This document shows positions 8,780-17,497 of a stretch of DNA of 62,126 bases, in pieces; positions within the stretch are counted from its first letter, which is position 1, and every line of letters begins with the position of its first letter. Under the pieces are notes generated by a model, which did not search any database, was not told the origin of the DNA, and saw nothing but the letters and a program-made list of their open reading frames with translations. Position numbers and translations under genes: made by a program. The stretch comes from Spirochaetales bacterium. GTDB taxonomy: Bacteria > Spirochaetota > Spirochaetia > SZUA-6 > JAFGRV01. Location of the stretch: positions 1 to 62,126 of the forward strand of contig JAFGWI010000089.1 of assembly GCA_016937215.1 (NCBI GenBank), given 5' to 3'.

Positions 8780-9397
8780 ATGGATCAAACTATAAAAGGG
8801 CTGATTATTGACTATGGAAAAGTCATCAGCAATGACCAACATGAAGATATAAAAAACGAAATGCAGAGCCTTTGTCGATTGAATCCTGAAGTTTTTAACC
8901 GATTATACTTTAGGTATCGCGATGAATACGATAGAGGGGATATTTCCGCCCGGGAATATTGGAACATGATCCTTCCCAACAGCGCGAATCAATCCCGATT
9001 CAAAACAATAGATGAATTAGTGAGGCTGGACAATCGCAGCTGGTCAGATGTGAATCAGGCTGTACTGGATTGGGCCCTTGGTTTCAAGAAAAAAGGTTAT
9101 AAACTTGCCCTTCTCTCCAATATGCCCTTTGAATTTCATGAATACATTAAGGAGCGCTTTGACTGGCTCGATAAATTTGATCCTCTTGTCTTATCCTATA
9201 AACTCGGCGTCACAAAACCAAATGAAGAGATTTTTGACTACTGTCTTGGGAAAATGGGTATTAAGGCAGAGGAAGCCCTGTTTATTGATGACAACCCAAA
9301 AAATATTTTTGGAGCCAGCAGAATCGGGCTAAACACCATTCATTTTAATAATCTTGATCAAGCCATCGAAGAATTACATAATAAGTATTCTCTATAG
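8780..9397 (+). CDS. HAD-superfamily hydrolase (subfamily IA)
   Basis: A cytosolic phosphatase-like enzyme of 205 residues. Motif I is DYGKVIS near residue 11, with the nucleophile Asp and Gly in place of the usual second Asp, as in the YihX-type variant. Motif II is LLSNMP (about residue 112). Motif III is the lysine in LGVTKPNEEIF. Motif IV is LFIDDNPKNIFGA, with the Mg-binding aspartates. The loss of the acid/base Asp in motif I is seen in some active sugar phosphatases (DFGGV-type), so activity remains possible. GGAGG lies eight to ten bases before the ATG. The substrate cannot be told from sequence. It is followed by rex, 258 bases on. Confidence 0.85.
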   Translation: MDQTIKGLIIDYGKVISNDQHEDIKNEMQSLCRLNPEVFNRLYFRYRDEYDRGDISAREYWNMILPNSANQSRFKTIDELVRLDNRSWSDVNQAVLDWALGFKKKGYKLALLSNMPFEFHEYIKERFDWLDKFDPLVLSYKLGVTKPNEEIFDYCLGKMGIKAEEALFIDDNPKNIFGASRIGLNTIHFNNLDQAIEELHNKYSL

Positions 9398-9567
9398 GCT
9401 GATAGTTAAGCCAGAGCTAAACAAGAAATATAAACAGCCAATTCCCTTTGGGCTTTTTATGATGAAAAGTTTATTACAAGAGCCTCAACTCTAAATAATT
9501 TAAAAAATAACCTAAATTCTCTGCCATACGCGGGAGCTATCCATCAAAACCCTTGCTTTTTTTGAAG

Positions 9568-9586
9568 ATTTAGTGATTAACTAAAT
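9568..9586. promoter_or_regulatory. rex: Operator-like inverted repeat upstream of rex
   Basis: ATTTAGT and ACTAAAT flank five bases, 70 bases before the rex start. Rex often controls itself, but the usual site (TTGTGA...TCACAA type) is not matched. This is only a candidate operator. Confidence 0.25.
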
Positions 9587-9655
9587 CATTACTTTTTGCT
9601 ATATTTTGTTCATAATATTTTACCCTTCAAAAAATGATGAATAAAGGATATTTTT

Positions 9656-10351
9656 ATGGGTCGCGATATAAAAAGTATGTCCAACTCGGTCATACAAAGA
9701 CTGCCCCGGTACTTGGTATATATCCAACGACTAAAACGAAATGATATTCAGTGGATTTCTTCATCTGAATTAGCTGAGGCATTAGGCTTAACCCCATCCA
9801 CAGTCAGGCAGGATTTATCCTATATTGAATTAGCGGGAATATCAAAAAAAGGTTACAAAATCGAATTAATGGAATCCGCGCTTTCAAAGGTTCTTGGCAT
9901 CAATCATGAACAAAAAATCATCATTATCGGCGCCGGAAATCTCGGCAAAGCTCTGGCCATGCATCGAGGTTTTGCCGCCTATAATTTCACGATTGAAGGC
10001 ATTTTTGATAACAATCCTGAATTGATTGGTTTGAAAATCGGTATGCTGGAAGTCAAACCCATTAGCCAGTTAAAAGACTTCATAAAAAATAATTTCATAT
10101 CCATGGGAGTTATCGCAGTTCCCCAAACCTCTGCCCAGGAAGTAGCCAATCAATTGATTGAAGCAGGTGTTTGCGGTATTTTAAATCTTACCAGCGCTAA
10201 TCTCAATTTGCCGCCAAAAATAGCCATTGTGAACACGCGTATATCCGCGAGTTTACTTGAAGTCGCCTGTTTTATGAATGTGGCAAAAGGTGAATGTTAC
10301 AATTTCAATATAGCTTGTGAGCAGAGCAATATTGTTTTAAGCGATTCCTGA
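9656..10351 (+). CDS. rex: Redox-sensing transcriptional repressor Rex
   Basis: Rex senses the NADH/NAD+ ratio and represses fermentation and respiration genes when NADH is low. The N-terminal winged helix (residues about 8-80) contains LPRYLVYIQRL and the recognition helix TPSTVRQDLSYI. The Rossmann domain (about 85-210) carries IIGAGNLGKA, followed by EGIFDNNPELIG. The C-terminal swapped helix is represented by SASLLEVACFM. Length (231) is slightly above the usual 210. AAAGGA precedes the ATG. Its stop codon directly abuts the stop of the convergent lipoprotein gene. A fermentative regulon containing phosphate butyryltransferase (28.4 kb) is plausible, but no clear Rex box was found there. 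Confidence 0.95.
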   Translation: MGRDIKSMSNSVIQRLPRYLVYIQRLKRNDIQWISSSELAEALGLTPSTVRQDLSYIELAGISKKGYKIELMESALSKVLGINHEQKIIIIGAGNLGKALAMHRGFAAYNFTIEGIFDNNPELIGLKIGMLEVKPISQLKDFIKNNFISMGVIAVPQTSAQEVANQLIEAGVCGILNLTSANLNLPPKIAIVNTRISASLLEVACFMNVAKGECYNFNIACEQSNIVLSDS

Positions 10352-11158
10352 TTATTCTGTTGAATTTTCATTTTCCCCGGCATTTTCAGCTTCAGCTGCT
10401 TTCTTTTCCGCCTCAAGTTGTAACCGTAGTTCACTGTAGGTCAAATCCTTCTTTTCCTGAGGAATGAATTTGACCAGATTGAATTTCCTCGCGTTGATGG
10501 AATCATCACTATTATACAAGTCGGAATACTCAAGAAGAACAGCGTGGGCTTTCAGAGGGTCTCCCATTTTATATTCATAAATGTCAGCAAGGGTTAAATA
10601 AATGCCAGAATCAGAAGCACCTAAATCGAGCAATTGATTCAGCAATTCAATGGCCTGAGGGTAATTTCGCGTTTTGTAGTTAATAACTGCTCTCAGGTAA
10701 ATGGCAATTTTATTATCAGCATCGATTTCCTTGATCATATCAAGGCCGCTATGGGCAGCTTCCCATTCACTCTCGGAGATTTCTTTTTCAACCTCAGCGA
10801 TGATTTGTTCCAAACTGATCATTTTTAAATACAAAAATTGTTCCCTGTTGACAAAATCATATTGAAAAGGATTTTTCCCTGGCAAAAAAAGCTTGTATTC
10901 TGTCTTAATAACTTCAAACTGATGGGAACCACGGGCTAAGCCGTTTACAATAAAACGTCCATTAATATCGCTGCGCACAACAATTGCCCCGTTATCAATC
11001 CGGATTTCAGCATTAACCACAGGAAGGTTATCATTATCATAGATCATGCCATAAAGAGGCGCGGTGCTAAAAGCACTGGACTCGATGTCCGGCGATGATT
11101 CACAGGCAAAAAAAACACTTATTATAATGGCACATAAAATAATCGATTTAGCATTCAT
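10352..11158 (-). CDS. Lipoprotein with carboxypeptidase-regulatory-like domain and TPR
   Basis: A 268-residue lipoprotein. The signal peptide ends in the lipobox FFAC (Cys about 19). Residues about 37-95 form a beta-sandwich of the carboxypeptidase regulatory kind (GMIYDNDNLPVVNAEIRID, DINGRFIVNGL). Residues about 115-230 look like TPR helices (AIELLNQLLDLGASDSGIYL), and the tail is charged and Glu-rich. It is last in the type II secretion operon and 27 bases from the preceding gene, so it may be an outer-membrane-associated accessory, functionally like a pilotin or assembly factor. That role is inference from position only. No terminator separates it from rex. Confidence 0.7.
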   Translation of the reverse strand: MNAKSIILCAIIISVFFACESSPDIESSAFSTAPLYGMIYDNDNLPVVNAEIRIDNGAIVVRSDINGRFIVNGLARGSHQFEVIKTEYKLFLPGKNPFQYDFVNREQFLYLKMISLEQIIAEVEKEISESEWEAAHSGLDMIKEIDADNKIAIYLRAVINYKTRNYPQAIELLNQLLDLGASDSGIYLTLADIYEYKMGDPLKAHAVLLEYSDLYNSDDSINARKFNLVKFIPQEKKDLTYSELRLQLEAEKKAAEAENAGENENSTE

Positions 11159-11185
11159 CTTTGTTGTCCTTTCAATTATCCTTCA

Positions 11186-11677
11186 TTATTCTTTTCTAGC
11201 AACCCAGTATTCATTAGAGCGGTCTATCAAAATAAAATGATCACGCTCTTCTTTAACGATTTTCCAGCCGCGGGTGAATTTTTCATAACAAAGCCAGTAA
11301 ACCGTAGGGGACCCTGACTGGTCTCTAAAAAGGTACCAGGTAATGCCTTCTTCATCAATCCTGACTCCATTGGTGGCCGTCAGCCATGTGGCAACAGGTT
11401 GAGTCGGCAAAGGAGTTGGTACAGGGGGAGCTGTTGGCTGAGGTGTCGGAGGGGGTGTTGGCCGTTTCCAGCCAAAAAGCACAGCTGGATAATCGGGCGA
11501 ACGAAGTTGAATCTGTGAAGCAGCGTCCACGACAGTAATTTCATCCAAAGTTCCACTCATTTCCTCGGGCTTTATTTCCGGAACCTTTGGGCTATAGGGC
11601 CAAAAAATAAAAATCAGCAATAATCCCATAATAGCGAGAAGAATTATTTTAACAATTGTGTTCGTTGATATAACCAT
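11186..11677 (-). CDS. Membrane-anchored proline-rich protein of the secretion operon
   Basis: A 163-residue protein with one N-terminal membrane helix (residues about 8-27), a short periplasmic segment and a proline/threonine-rich linker (residues about 73-95, repeating PTP and PTQP). The C-terminal domain of about 65 residues is rich in Trp and Tyr (GWKIVKEERDHFILI). The layout of helix, extended linker and small periplasmic domain recalls GspC or PilP, which link the inner-membrane platform to the secretin. I cannot recognise a GspC homology region or PDZ domain. It sits after the GspM-like gene, where an accessory component would be expected. Confidence 0.6.
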   Translation of the reverse strand: MVISTNTIVKIILLAIMGLLLIFIFWPYSPKVPEIKPEEMSGTLDEITVVDAASQIQLRSPDYPAVLFGWKRPTPPPTPQPTAPPVPTPLPTQPVATWLTATNGVRIDEEGITWYLFRDQSGSPTVYWLCYEKFTRGWKIVKEERDHFILIDRSNEYWVARKE

Positions 11678-11735
11678 AAAATCCTACACTTGCAACAAAA
11701 TGATTCAAAACATCCAACCCAAAGGCATTGGCGCT

Positions 11736-12272
11736 TTATTTTTTATCAGTCCCTAAAGTATTAAAAACTTCATATGTAACCTTCATTGTAACATCGGCCA
11801 GGCCGTTCAATTTTGGTGATTTAATCAGCATTTCCTGGACTGTGAGATATTTAGGATTATCATGAATGGCCTTTAACAAATTCATTGTCTGAATCGCGTT
11901 TCCTTCCAGATTATATTCATAATAGGTGCGGTCTTTTTCCACAACAGGTTTGTATCTGTCCAGAGTAAGGCCGTTTCCCTTAATAAGGGACTCCATATTT
12001 TGAGCAAATTCGCTGATTGAAATTTCCTCAGGTTGATAAAACCTGGTTTTCTCTTTTTCAATCATCACTTCCAGTTCCCTGATTTTGTTGGGCAGTTCAG
12101 CCTCATCGTCAATATTGAGAATGCTTGATTTGATACTCTTGATGGTCTGGGTAATTTTCTTTTCGGTACTGTCCAATTCCTGGCCCTTGAAAAAAAGAAA
12201 CATCCCGCATATGCAAAGGAGTATGACAATACCCAGAATATTAAGCAAGCGTTTTTCATTACTATTGAGCAT
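11736..12272 (-). CDS. gspM: GspM/PilO-like inner-membrane platform protein
   Basis: A protein of 178 residues from the ATG at 12272, preceded by GGAAGGGG. It has one membrane helix (residues about 10-27), then a coiled-coil stretch (LDSTEKKITQTIKSIKSS). A C-terminal ferredoxin-like domain follows (about 90-170, including YYEYNLEGNAIQTMNLLKAI). This is the fold order of GspM and PilO, which pair with GspL/PilN in the platform. Its start overlaps the end of the GspL-like gene by 11 bases, which suggests coupled translation. The symbol rests on gene order and topology rather than strong sequence identity. Confidence 0.6.
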   Translation of the reverse strand: MLNSNEKRLLNILGIVILLCICGMFLFFKGQELDSTEKKITQTIKSIKSSILNIDDEAELPNKIRELEVMIEKEKTRFYQPEEISISEFAQNMESLIKGNGLTLDRYKPVVEKDRTYYEYNLEGNAIQTMNLLKAIHDNPKYLTVQEMLIKSPKLNGLADVTMKVTYEVFNTLGTDKK

Positions 12273-13443
12273 TATAAACCCCTTCCAGATTGAAAATTTC
12301 AAAGCCGGTTTTGGTATCAGTGGACATTTCAAAACGAATATTTGAAAAAAGAGGGTGTTCCTCAAATTGATCAACATATTTATACTGCAAGAAACTACGG
12401 CTCTGGCCCTTTATCCGGAAACCGACCTCTTCTCCTTTTCGGAGATTTTTTCTTTCAAACTGGAAACTGGTTATTTTAGCCTCATCACCAAAAATCCGGG
12501 AAACCTCCGACAGAATCAAATAAACATCCACAGGCTTTTTGGCCTTTAAAACATTTAATTCTTCGTTGCGTTTTTTATACTGATTATATAGAGCGGAAAA
12601 ACTGATAGCATCACGCTGTGAACGTTCCAGTTTTTTCAGGTACTGAGACCTGGTATCAACATATTTTCCAAAGAGCAACACTGCCAAAACAGCTGTAGCA
12701 GCCACCAGGTATTTAATTTTCAGTTTTTTCTGAAAAAAGAAACTTTGTTTTTTTCTGCGAAACAAATATTCGCTCTTCTTAAACAGTAAAGGAAGGTGAT
12801 CCTCTAAGACGAGAAATTCTTTATTAAAATTGTCTTTGAAAACATCATAGGACTGTTTTTCCAGGCTGGATGATTCATCATGGGAACAATAAAATACAAC
12901 CTTATAGTCGTTGTAATTGCTTGGAAGAACATTTCGTATTTTCAGAAAATCGAGAAAGGATTCTTTTTCTCGCTTTATTGCTGAAGAAGCCTTAAAAATA
13001 CCCTGATCAAAAATGGACACATCAATCCAGTCCTTGTTCCAGAACAGGAAAATAACATTTTCTTCAGGGGCTTTTTTCATGTAATTGAGAAATATTCCAA
13101 AGGGAAGAACAAGGGGTTTTTTTGCGGCAATGTCCTTGTAGTGCTCAATTTTATCGCGTTTTGAAATAAACAGAACCGCGTAGCGCTGCTTTTCTTTCTG
13201 AATCACCCTGAAGTCAAAAACTGTTTGCTCCGGATCGCCGGGATAAATACTTCTGAGTTTATATTGTAAAAGATTCCCCACCTCGCTCAGTGGTACAGGG
13301 GGAATTTCAGTGGTTTTAACGGCAAAATCAAGACGATTCATCATCAAGTATTCTATGCTGTTGGGGCTTTCAAGTTGATTGTCTTCATAAAGATATATCT
13401 GATATTCATGGTCGCTGTTAAGCGCGTAGGCAAATTTCCTCAT
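12262..13443 (-). CDS. gspL: GspL-like inner-membrane protein
   Basis: A 393-residue bitopic protein. The cytoplasmic part (about 1-240) fits the actin-like GspL/PilM domain, which in known systems binds the GspE ATPase. A single membrane helix follows (about 246-262, KYLVAATAVLAVLLFGKYV). The rest is a periplasmic coiled coil and a PilN-like domain ending in GFEIFNLEGVYNAQ. It overlaps the upstream gspK by four bases (ATGA) and the downstream gspM-like gene by 11. Sequence identity to classical GspL is not obvious to me, so the call rests on topology, length and canonical order. Confidence 0.65.
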   Translation of the reverse strand: MRKFAYALNSDHEYQIYLYEDNQLESPNSIEYLMMNRLDFAVKTTEIPPVPLSEVGNLLQYKLRSIYPGDPEQTVFDFRVIQKEKQRYAVLFISKRDKIEHYKDIAAKKPLVLPFGIFLNYMKKAPEENVIFLFWNKDWIDVSIFDQGIFKASSAIKREKESFLDFLKIRNVLPSNYNDYKVVFYCSHDESSSLEKQSYDVFKDNFNKEFLVLEDHLPLLFKKSEYLFRRKKQSFFFQKKLKIKYLVAATAVLAVLLFGKYVDTRSQYLKKLERSQRDAISFSALYNQYKKRNEELNVLKAKKPVDVYLILSEVSRIFGDEAKITSFQFERKNLRKGEEVGFRIKGQSRSFLQYKYVDQFEEHPLFSNIRFEMSTDTKTGFEIFNLEGVYNAQ

Positions 13444-14552
13444 AATTGATAATCCTCTTCAACAATCTTGAACACAAAATCATCAGTGTCTTTTAATTTC
13501 GGCAAACGAGTTATGACCCATCTCAGCTTGGAGTTTTTTTCTTCAATCACAAGCTCCCAAAACCAAGTATAGACCCCCAGGTACTGGTAGACATTGGAAA
13601 CAGGATGAATTAAGGTCTTGTTATGATCGATTATAGAACGTAGAGCATCCAAAGTCAATCCGTCCTGGAATTCTTCCCTCTGTTTAAGAATATTTTCAGC
13701 TGAAACCTGCCAACCAGTGAGTTTTTGGGCTTTGGACCCCTTGGGAAGACTCACCCGCGTTTCATAATACTCCAGAACCGCCTTTAAAAGCTCTTCCGGC
13801 ATGAAATGGACATTCCAGAGAGGGTCGCCATTGATCAAGGGAAAAACCTTGTCAAAATTTTTGACAGTCAGGCCTTCCCTCTGAAACCAGTCCTCGATTT
13901 CAGGATTTGTTTTGTTTACCCGCAGCTCTGAACTCTCATAAACCTGATAGGCTTTATGAAACTCCTCGCCATCGGTCTCACTGTCACAGCGAAGCTTAAC
14001 CATATCCCTTAACACTTCACTATAGCTTACATTGAAATTAAAAAAGGAATAGCCGGTAAAAAAGGTGTCCAGAACTTCAGGGTCAAAAAACTTGGAATAA
14101 CCCCTTTTTATGTCAACATAAAAGCCCTTATCAGTTCTTTGCTGGGCGAATTCCTTTACGCTTTCTTCATAACTGTCAGTGAACAGTTTCTCCGGCTTGA
14201 CTAGGGTTTCATTCAAAAAAGCCAGAAATCCGCCGCCTGTCTCAATATCATTGGGGTTAATACGAGACGAAATATCAGTCAAGGTGATGGCCTCATCATC
14301 GTCAACCACATCCCAGACCTTGTCAAAGGCGCAATCACTTTCAGGTGTGTCATCATCTTCCAGGGCTTCCATTACCTTATGGGCCTTCTCAACCAGAATG
14401 GCCTTTCTGTCCGAACGGCCTTTGGCCGAGTTTTCCAGAGCCATGGCTTGTCGCACAAAAATACTGAGGCCAAGAAAAATAATGGCCAGAACAGTGACAA
14501 TGGCGAACAAGGTAACCGTACTGGAACCCTTTGAACCTTCTATTCTACCCAC
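13440..14552 (-). CDS. gspK: GspK-like minor pseudopilin
   Basis: A 370-residue protein with a prepilin-like N-terminus: short basic leader, then KGSSTVTLFAIVTVLAIIFLG. The leader lacks the usual +5 glutamate, as is known for GspK. The large globular domain includes ITLTDISSRINPN, the segment that in GspK precedes the helix-hairpin-helix insert. GspK caps the pseudopilus tip with GspI and GspJ. The start is a GTG at 14552, overlapping gspJ by 13 bases. Length is close to the family norm of about 320. Confidence 0.75.
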   Translation of the reverse strand: MGRIEGSKGSSTVTLFAIVTVLAIIFLGLSIFVRQAMALENSAKGRSDRKAILVEKAHKVMEALEDDDTPESDCAFDKVWDVVDDDEAITLTDISSRINPNDIETGGGFLAFLNETLVKPEKLFTDSYEESVKEFAQQRTDKGFYVDIKRGYSKFFDPEVLDTFFTGYSFFNFNVSYSEVLRDMVKLRCDSETDGEEFHKAYQVYESSELRVNKTNPEIEDWFQREGLTVKNFDKVFPLINGDPLWNVHFMPEELLKAVLEYYETRVSLPKGSKAQKLTGWQVSAENILKQREEFQDGLTLDALRSIIDHNKTLIHPVSNVYQYLGVYTWFWELVIEEKNSKLRWVITRLPKLKDTDDFVFKIVEEDYQL

Positions 14553-15238
14553 AACGGCTGGCTCCCCAATCTCGCGTAAATATAAATCTCCCCATAATTT
14601 TCATATTCAGGCTCTGCGGTAAATTTCACGGCAAGAGGCTGGTCGGAATTTTCTTCCTCAAGCTCAATATCAAAATCCTTAAAAGGCCCGAAGCTTATAA
14701 GAATTGGCTCTTCGGGTTTCTGCTCCTTTTCCTTCTTTTCGTCCTTGTCCTTATCCTTGTCTGTGTCAGACAAAGGCCCTTGTTCCGAGCTTTGTTCATC
14801 GGGATTGATCGTTGTTTCAGATTCAATATCTGGCAGGCTAGTATCAATAGAAAAGTCCTCGGTTTCTTCTGGAAGGATGGTTGTGATCTCTAGCATCCCC
14901 TCATCAAAATAAAAATTAAGGTATTTGTCCTTAACCCCGTCTAGGTAGGGTAATTTCAGTTCTTCATCGGATTCTTCAATATCTTCCAGTAATGGTAAAT
15001 AATAGGGAATTTTAACACGGTTCAGCAAATTGCGGATAGTGCTATCCATGGAAATCAATTTAACACCCACTTCCGTTACATCTGGGATGCGGCCCGAGGT
15101 GCTCATGGCTACTGAAAAGGCACCCCAGAGGGAGAATCCGAGAATAGTCATCATGGTCATGGACACAACAACCTCGATCAAGGTTGTTCCTCGGCTTTTT
15201 TTAGATTTTAGGATAGACAGAAGCTTCTTCAAGTTCAT
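14540..15238 (-). CDS. gspJ: GspJ-like minor pseudopilin
   Basis: A 232-residue protein. The class III leader is basic (MNLKKLLSILKSKKSRG), cleaved after Gly, with Glu at +5 of the mature protein (TTLIE), followed by the hydrophobic pilin helix to residue about 46. The globular domain contains a low-complexity acidic/lysine stretch (DTDKDKDKDEKKEKE), an unusual insert for a pseudopilin. Assignment to GspJ rests on its place between I-like and K-like genes. It overlaps gspI by 38 bases and gspK by 13. Confidence 0.7.
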   Translation of the reverse strand: MNLKKLLSILKSKKSRGTTLIEVVVSMTMMTILGFSLWGAFSVAMSTSGRIPDVTEVGVKLISMDSTIRNLLNRVKIPYYLPLLEDIEESDEELKLPYLDGVKDKYLNFYFDEGMLEITTILPEETEDFSIDTSLPDIESETTINPDEQSSEQGPLSDTDKDKDKDEKKEKEQKPEEPILISFGPFKDFDIELEEENSDQPLAVKFTAEPEYENYGEIYIYARLGSQPLWVE

Positions 15239-15413
15239 TTCTTTCGGTAATTATCAATTGCACACGGTCGCGGGTCAGGGCCGCTGCCCGGAGTACCATG
15301 GAAAAGCCGGCCAAAACCGTTCCCAAAACAACGGTGGAAATAAGAATGGCCGCGATTACATCCATGAGCAAGTAACCGCGGCTCCCCTTTTTATTCAGAA
15401 TCTTCTTCACCAC
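15201..15413 (-). CDS. gspI: Very short GspI-like pseudopilin
   Basis: A 70-residue protein with a basic leader ending KKGSRG and then YLLMD, having Asp rather than Glu at +5, and a long hydrophobic helix. Almost nothing remains of a globular domain (ERNELEEASVYPKI). Typical GspI is about 120 residues, so this is a reduced form. Tight overlaps on both sides (23 bases with gspG, 38 with gspJ) argue that it is a real translated gene. The start is one of two adjacent GTG codons. Confidence 0.65.
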   Translation of the reverse strand: MVKKILNKKGSRGYLLMDVIAAILISTVVLGTVLAGFSMVLRAAALTRDRVQLIITERNELEEASVYPKI

Positions 15414-15867
15414 TGTTATTATTGTTTAAACTGATATCCGCGGCCGGCCCCTCACCGCCTTCGCTTTTATCCTGCCCATAGGAGACCAGTTCATAGGGTA
15501 TTTCATCGGTAGGACTCTTCATATAAACAAAAGTAGTTCCCCAGGCATCCTTTGGCAGCTCCGGCGGATCAAGAAACTCGGTTATGGCTTCAAGGGTATC
15601 TGGATACTCAAAATGGGTGGTGTAGTACATATCAAGACCCAGTTTGATACTTCCCATGGTCTGTTTTGTTGCCGCGATCTGGGCCTGGGGAATCCAGCGG
15701 AAAATGGCCACGCCCACGCTCGTCATAAGAATCAGAATTATGGAAATCGTTACAATAATTTCCACAAAAGTGGCGCCGCGGTTTCCTTTTTTATATACAA
15801 AATCCCGGGTATGGTTTTTCCAGACCGCGATCAGCTTGTTCATCAGGTTTCTTAACATGTTATTCAT
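15391..15867 (-). CDS. gspG: Major pseudopilin GspG-like
   Basis: A 158-residue protein. The leader ends KKGNRG and the mature protein begins ATFVE, with the Glu at +5, followed by the pilin helix (IIVTISIILILMTSVGVAIF). The C-terminal part has the GspG pattern DAWGTTFVY and SYGQDKSEGGEG. The last segment corresponds to the calcium-binding loop of major pseudopilins. The leader is longer than usual (about 31 residues). GGAGG lies eight bases before the ATG. A 417-base gap with a hairpin repeat separates it from gspF, so G-to-K expression may be set apart from D, E and F. Confidence 0.85.
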   Translation of the reverse strand: MNNMLRNLMNKLIAVWKNHTRDFVYKKGNRGATFVEIIVTISIILILMTSVGVAIFRWIPQAQIAATKQTMGSIKLGLDMYYTTHFEYPDTLEAITEFLDPPELPKDAWGTTFVYMKSPTDEIPYELVSYGQDKSEGGEGPAADISLNNNNSGEEDSE

Positions 15868-16021
15868 CCTTCAATCCTCCTCAGAATATTCTAACAATAA
15901 AATAATTAAATTGAAAAATCAACCTACTTCGGCCAGGGCTTTGCATTTTAAATCACCAGCAAGTAAATGATTCCATTGGTCCCGTTTTTTTATTCTTCAT
16001 AAGCTAATTAAATTTGGCCAT

Positions 16022-16196
16022 GCCCCGGACTTTAAAGAAACTCTCATCCAGCAAAGTGCTCCAGATAAACACTTTAAAGTCCGGGTCGGGCTCTCTGGGG
16101 CTCCCGGCTTTTTTTGCCCTGTTTATCAGGGCAAAAAAATCAGGCTGCGGTTTTTTGAAAAAAACCTTGCCTCCCCTCCGATCCCTCATGGATCAA
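16022..16196 (-). repeat. Hairpin repeat inside the secretion operon (family A copy 3)
   Basis: Occupies most of the 417-base gap between gspF and gspG. It has three stems. The outer one pairs about 16024-16037 with 16071-16085 (CCCGGACTTTAAAG against its perfect complement). The next two are family A stems: TTTTTTTGCCCTG/CAGGGCAAAAAAA and GGTTTTTT/AAAAACC. The left end is diverged from other copies. On the minus strand, which the operon uses, these hairpins would be in the transcript. Confidence 0.7.
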
Positions 16197-16284
16197 AGCC
16201 CTATTTATTTTTCTCTATACAGTTAAAGCAATTCTCACTGCCTTTGGTTACTGAACAATGCATCATTAGGGTAAATGACATTCA

Positions 16285-17496
16285 TTACACACCAATATCC
16301 TGGTACATGGAAAATATGGGAACAAAAAAAGTCATGATCATGAACAAAACAACCAGACCAACCACCACTATCAAGGCTGGTTCAATAACACCCATAAAAC
16401 GGGTTGTCAGCTTGTCAATCTCATCCTGATAAAAAAAACGAAGCTGTCCGAAAACCTTGTCCACGGTACCGCCTTTTTCTCCAATATTGATCCAGCGCCC
16501 GATTTTTTCAGGAAAAGCATCCTCATCTAGAAAAGCCTTGGATAAATCCTGGCCCTTAATCAGTTTTTTGCGAATACGATCCAAGGCCTCAATCATGTAT
16601 TGGTTTTTCAAAACCTTGGCCGATTCAGGTAAGGCATCTTCAACAGAAAAACTGGAAGTAATCAAGGTTTCCATGGCAAAAAGCAAATTCATCGATTCTG
16701 TTACAGAGGTGATATTCCCTATAATTGGAATTTTTAATAACAATCTGTCCATGGTTTTGGTGATTTCGCCTTTTTGATTACGAAGAATGGAAATAATCAG
16801 AAAACTCAGGCCTGCTAAACCAATAATCACACCAATAATGATAAATATAACATTGACCATTTGCATGGAATTATCAAGTTGCCCGGATACACCTTTACCC
16901 AAGGATGAAAAAATGCTTTTGATTCTCGGAAATATAAAAAAGGCCATACCAATCATACCAACTATCGTAAAACCAAGCACCATAACCGGGTAGGTCAAGG
17001 CATTACCCAGTTTATCCTTCACCTTTTTTGAGTCTCGTAAATACTGGGTCAGACGGGGAAAAATATCCTCCAGTGAACCGATTTTTTCACCGATTTTCAC
17101 CAAACCCCTGAACAATGGTGAAAAGCTCTTAGGATAGCGGCTCAATGCTTCATGAAAGGAATCACCCTTTTTGATTCGGTCGGTCAGCTCAAAGGTCAGC
17201 TCCCTAACCGGGCCCTTATTAAAAATCGTTCGGCTCACTTCAAGGGCGTCTTTAATCGACAACTTGGAATTCAATAAAAGAGCAAGGGTTTCAGTAAACT
17301 CCAGAACAGCGGCTTGAGAAAAACGGCGTCCCGATGTCCCGCCCCCTTCTTCAGAGGCATTCACTTCCTTGATTTTAATGGGAGAATAACCCTTTTGAGC
17401 CAATTCCAGTACCAACACATCTTCATTAGATGCTTCCTTGGTCATTTCCTTGGTTTTTCCTGTGTTATCCACATAACGGCAATGATAAATCGGCAT
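16285..17496 (-). CDS. gspF: Type II secretion inner-membrane platform protein GspF
   Basis: A polytopic platform protein of 403 residues. It has two copies of the GspF domain (about 60-190 and 265-395), each with the helical bundle before a membrane segment. Hydrophobic segments are LTYPVMVLGFTIVGMIGMAFFIF, a second near residue 210-235 and the last at residues about 365-395. Motifs such as LSRYPKSFSPLFRGLVKIGE and DEIDKLTTRFMGVIEP are typical. It transmits GspE motion to the pseudopilus. The start lies one base after the gspE stop. It is the last gene before the repeat-filled gap. Confidence 0.93.
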   Translation of the reverse strand: MPIYHCRYVDNTGKTKEMTKEASNEDVLVLELAQKGYSPIKIKEVNASEEGGGTSGRRFSQAAVLEFTETLALLLNSKLSIKDALEVSRTIFNKGPVRELTFELTDRIKKGDSFHEALSRYPKSFSPLFRGLVKIGEKIGSLEDIFPRLTQYLRDSKKVKDKLGNALTYPVMVLGFTIVGMIGMAFFIFPRIKSIFSSLGKGVSGQLDNSMQMVNVIFIIIGVIIGLAGLSFLIISILRNQKGEITKTMDRLLLKIPIIGNITSVTESMNLLFAMETLITSSFSVEDALPESAKVLKNQYMIEALDRIRKKLIKGQDLSKAFLDEDAFPEKIGRWINIGEKGGTVDKVFGQLRFFYQDEIDKLTTRFMGVIEPALIVVVGLVVLFMIMTFFVPIFSMYQDIGV

Positions 17497-17497
17497 T

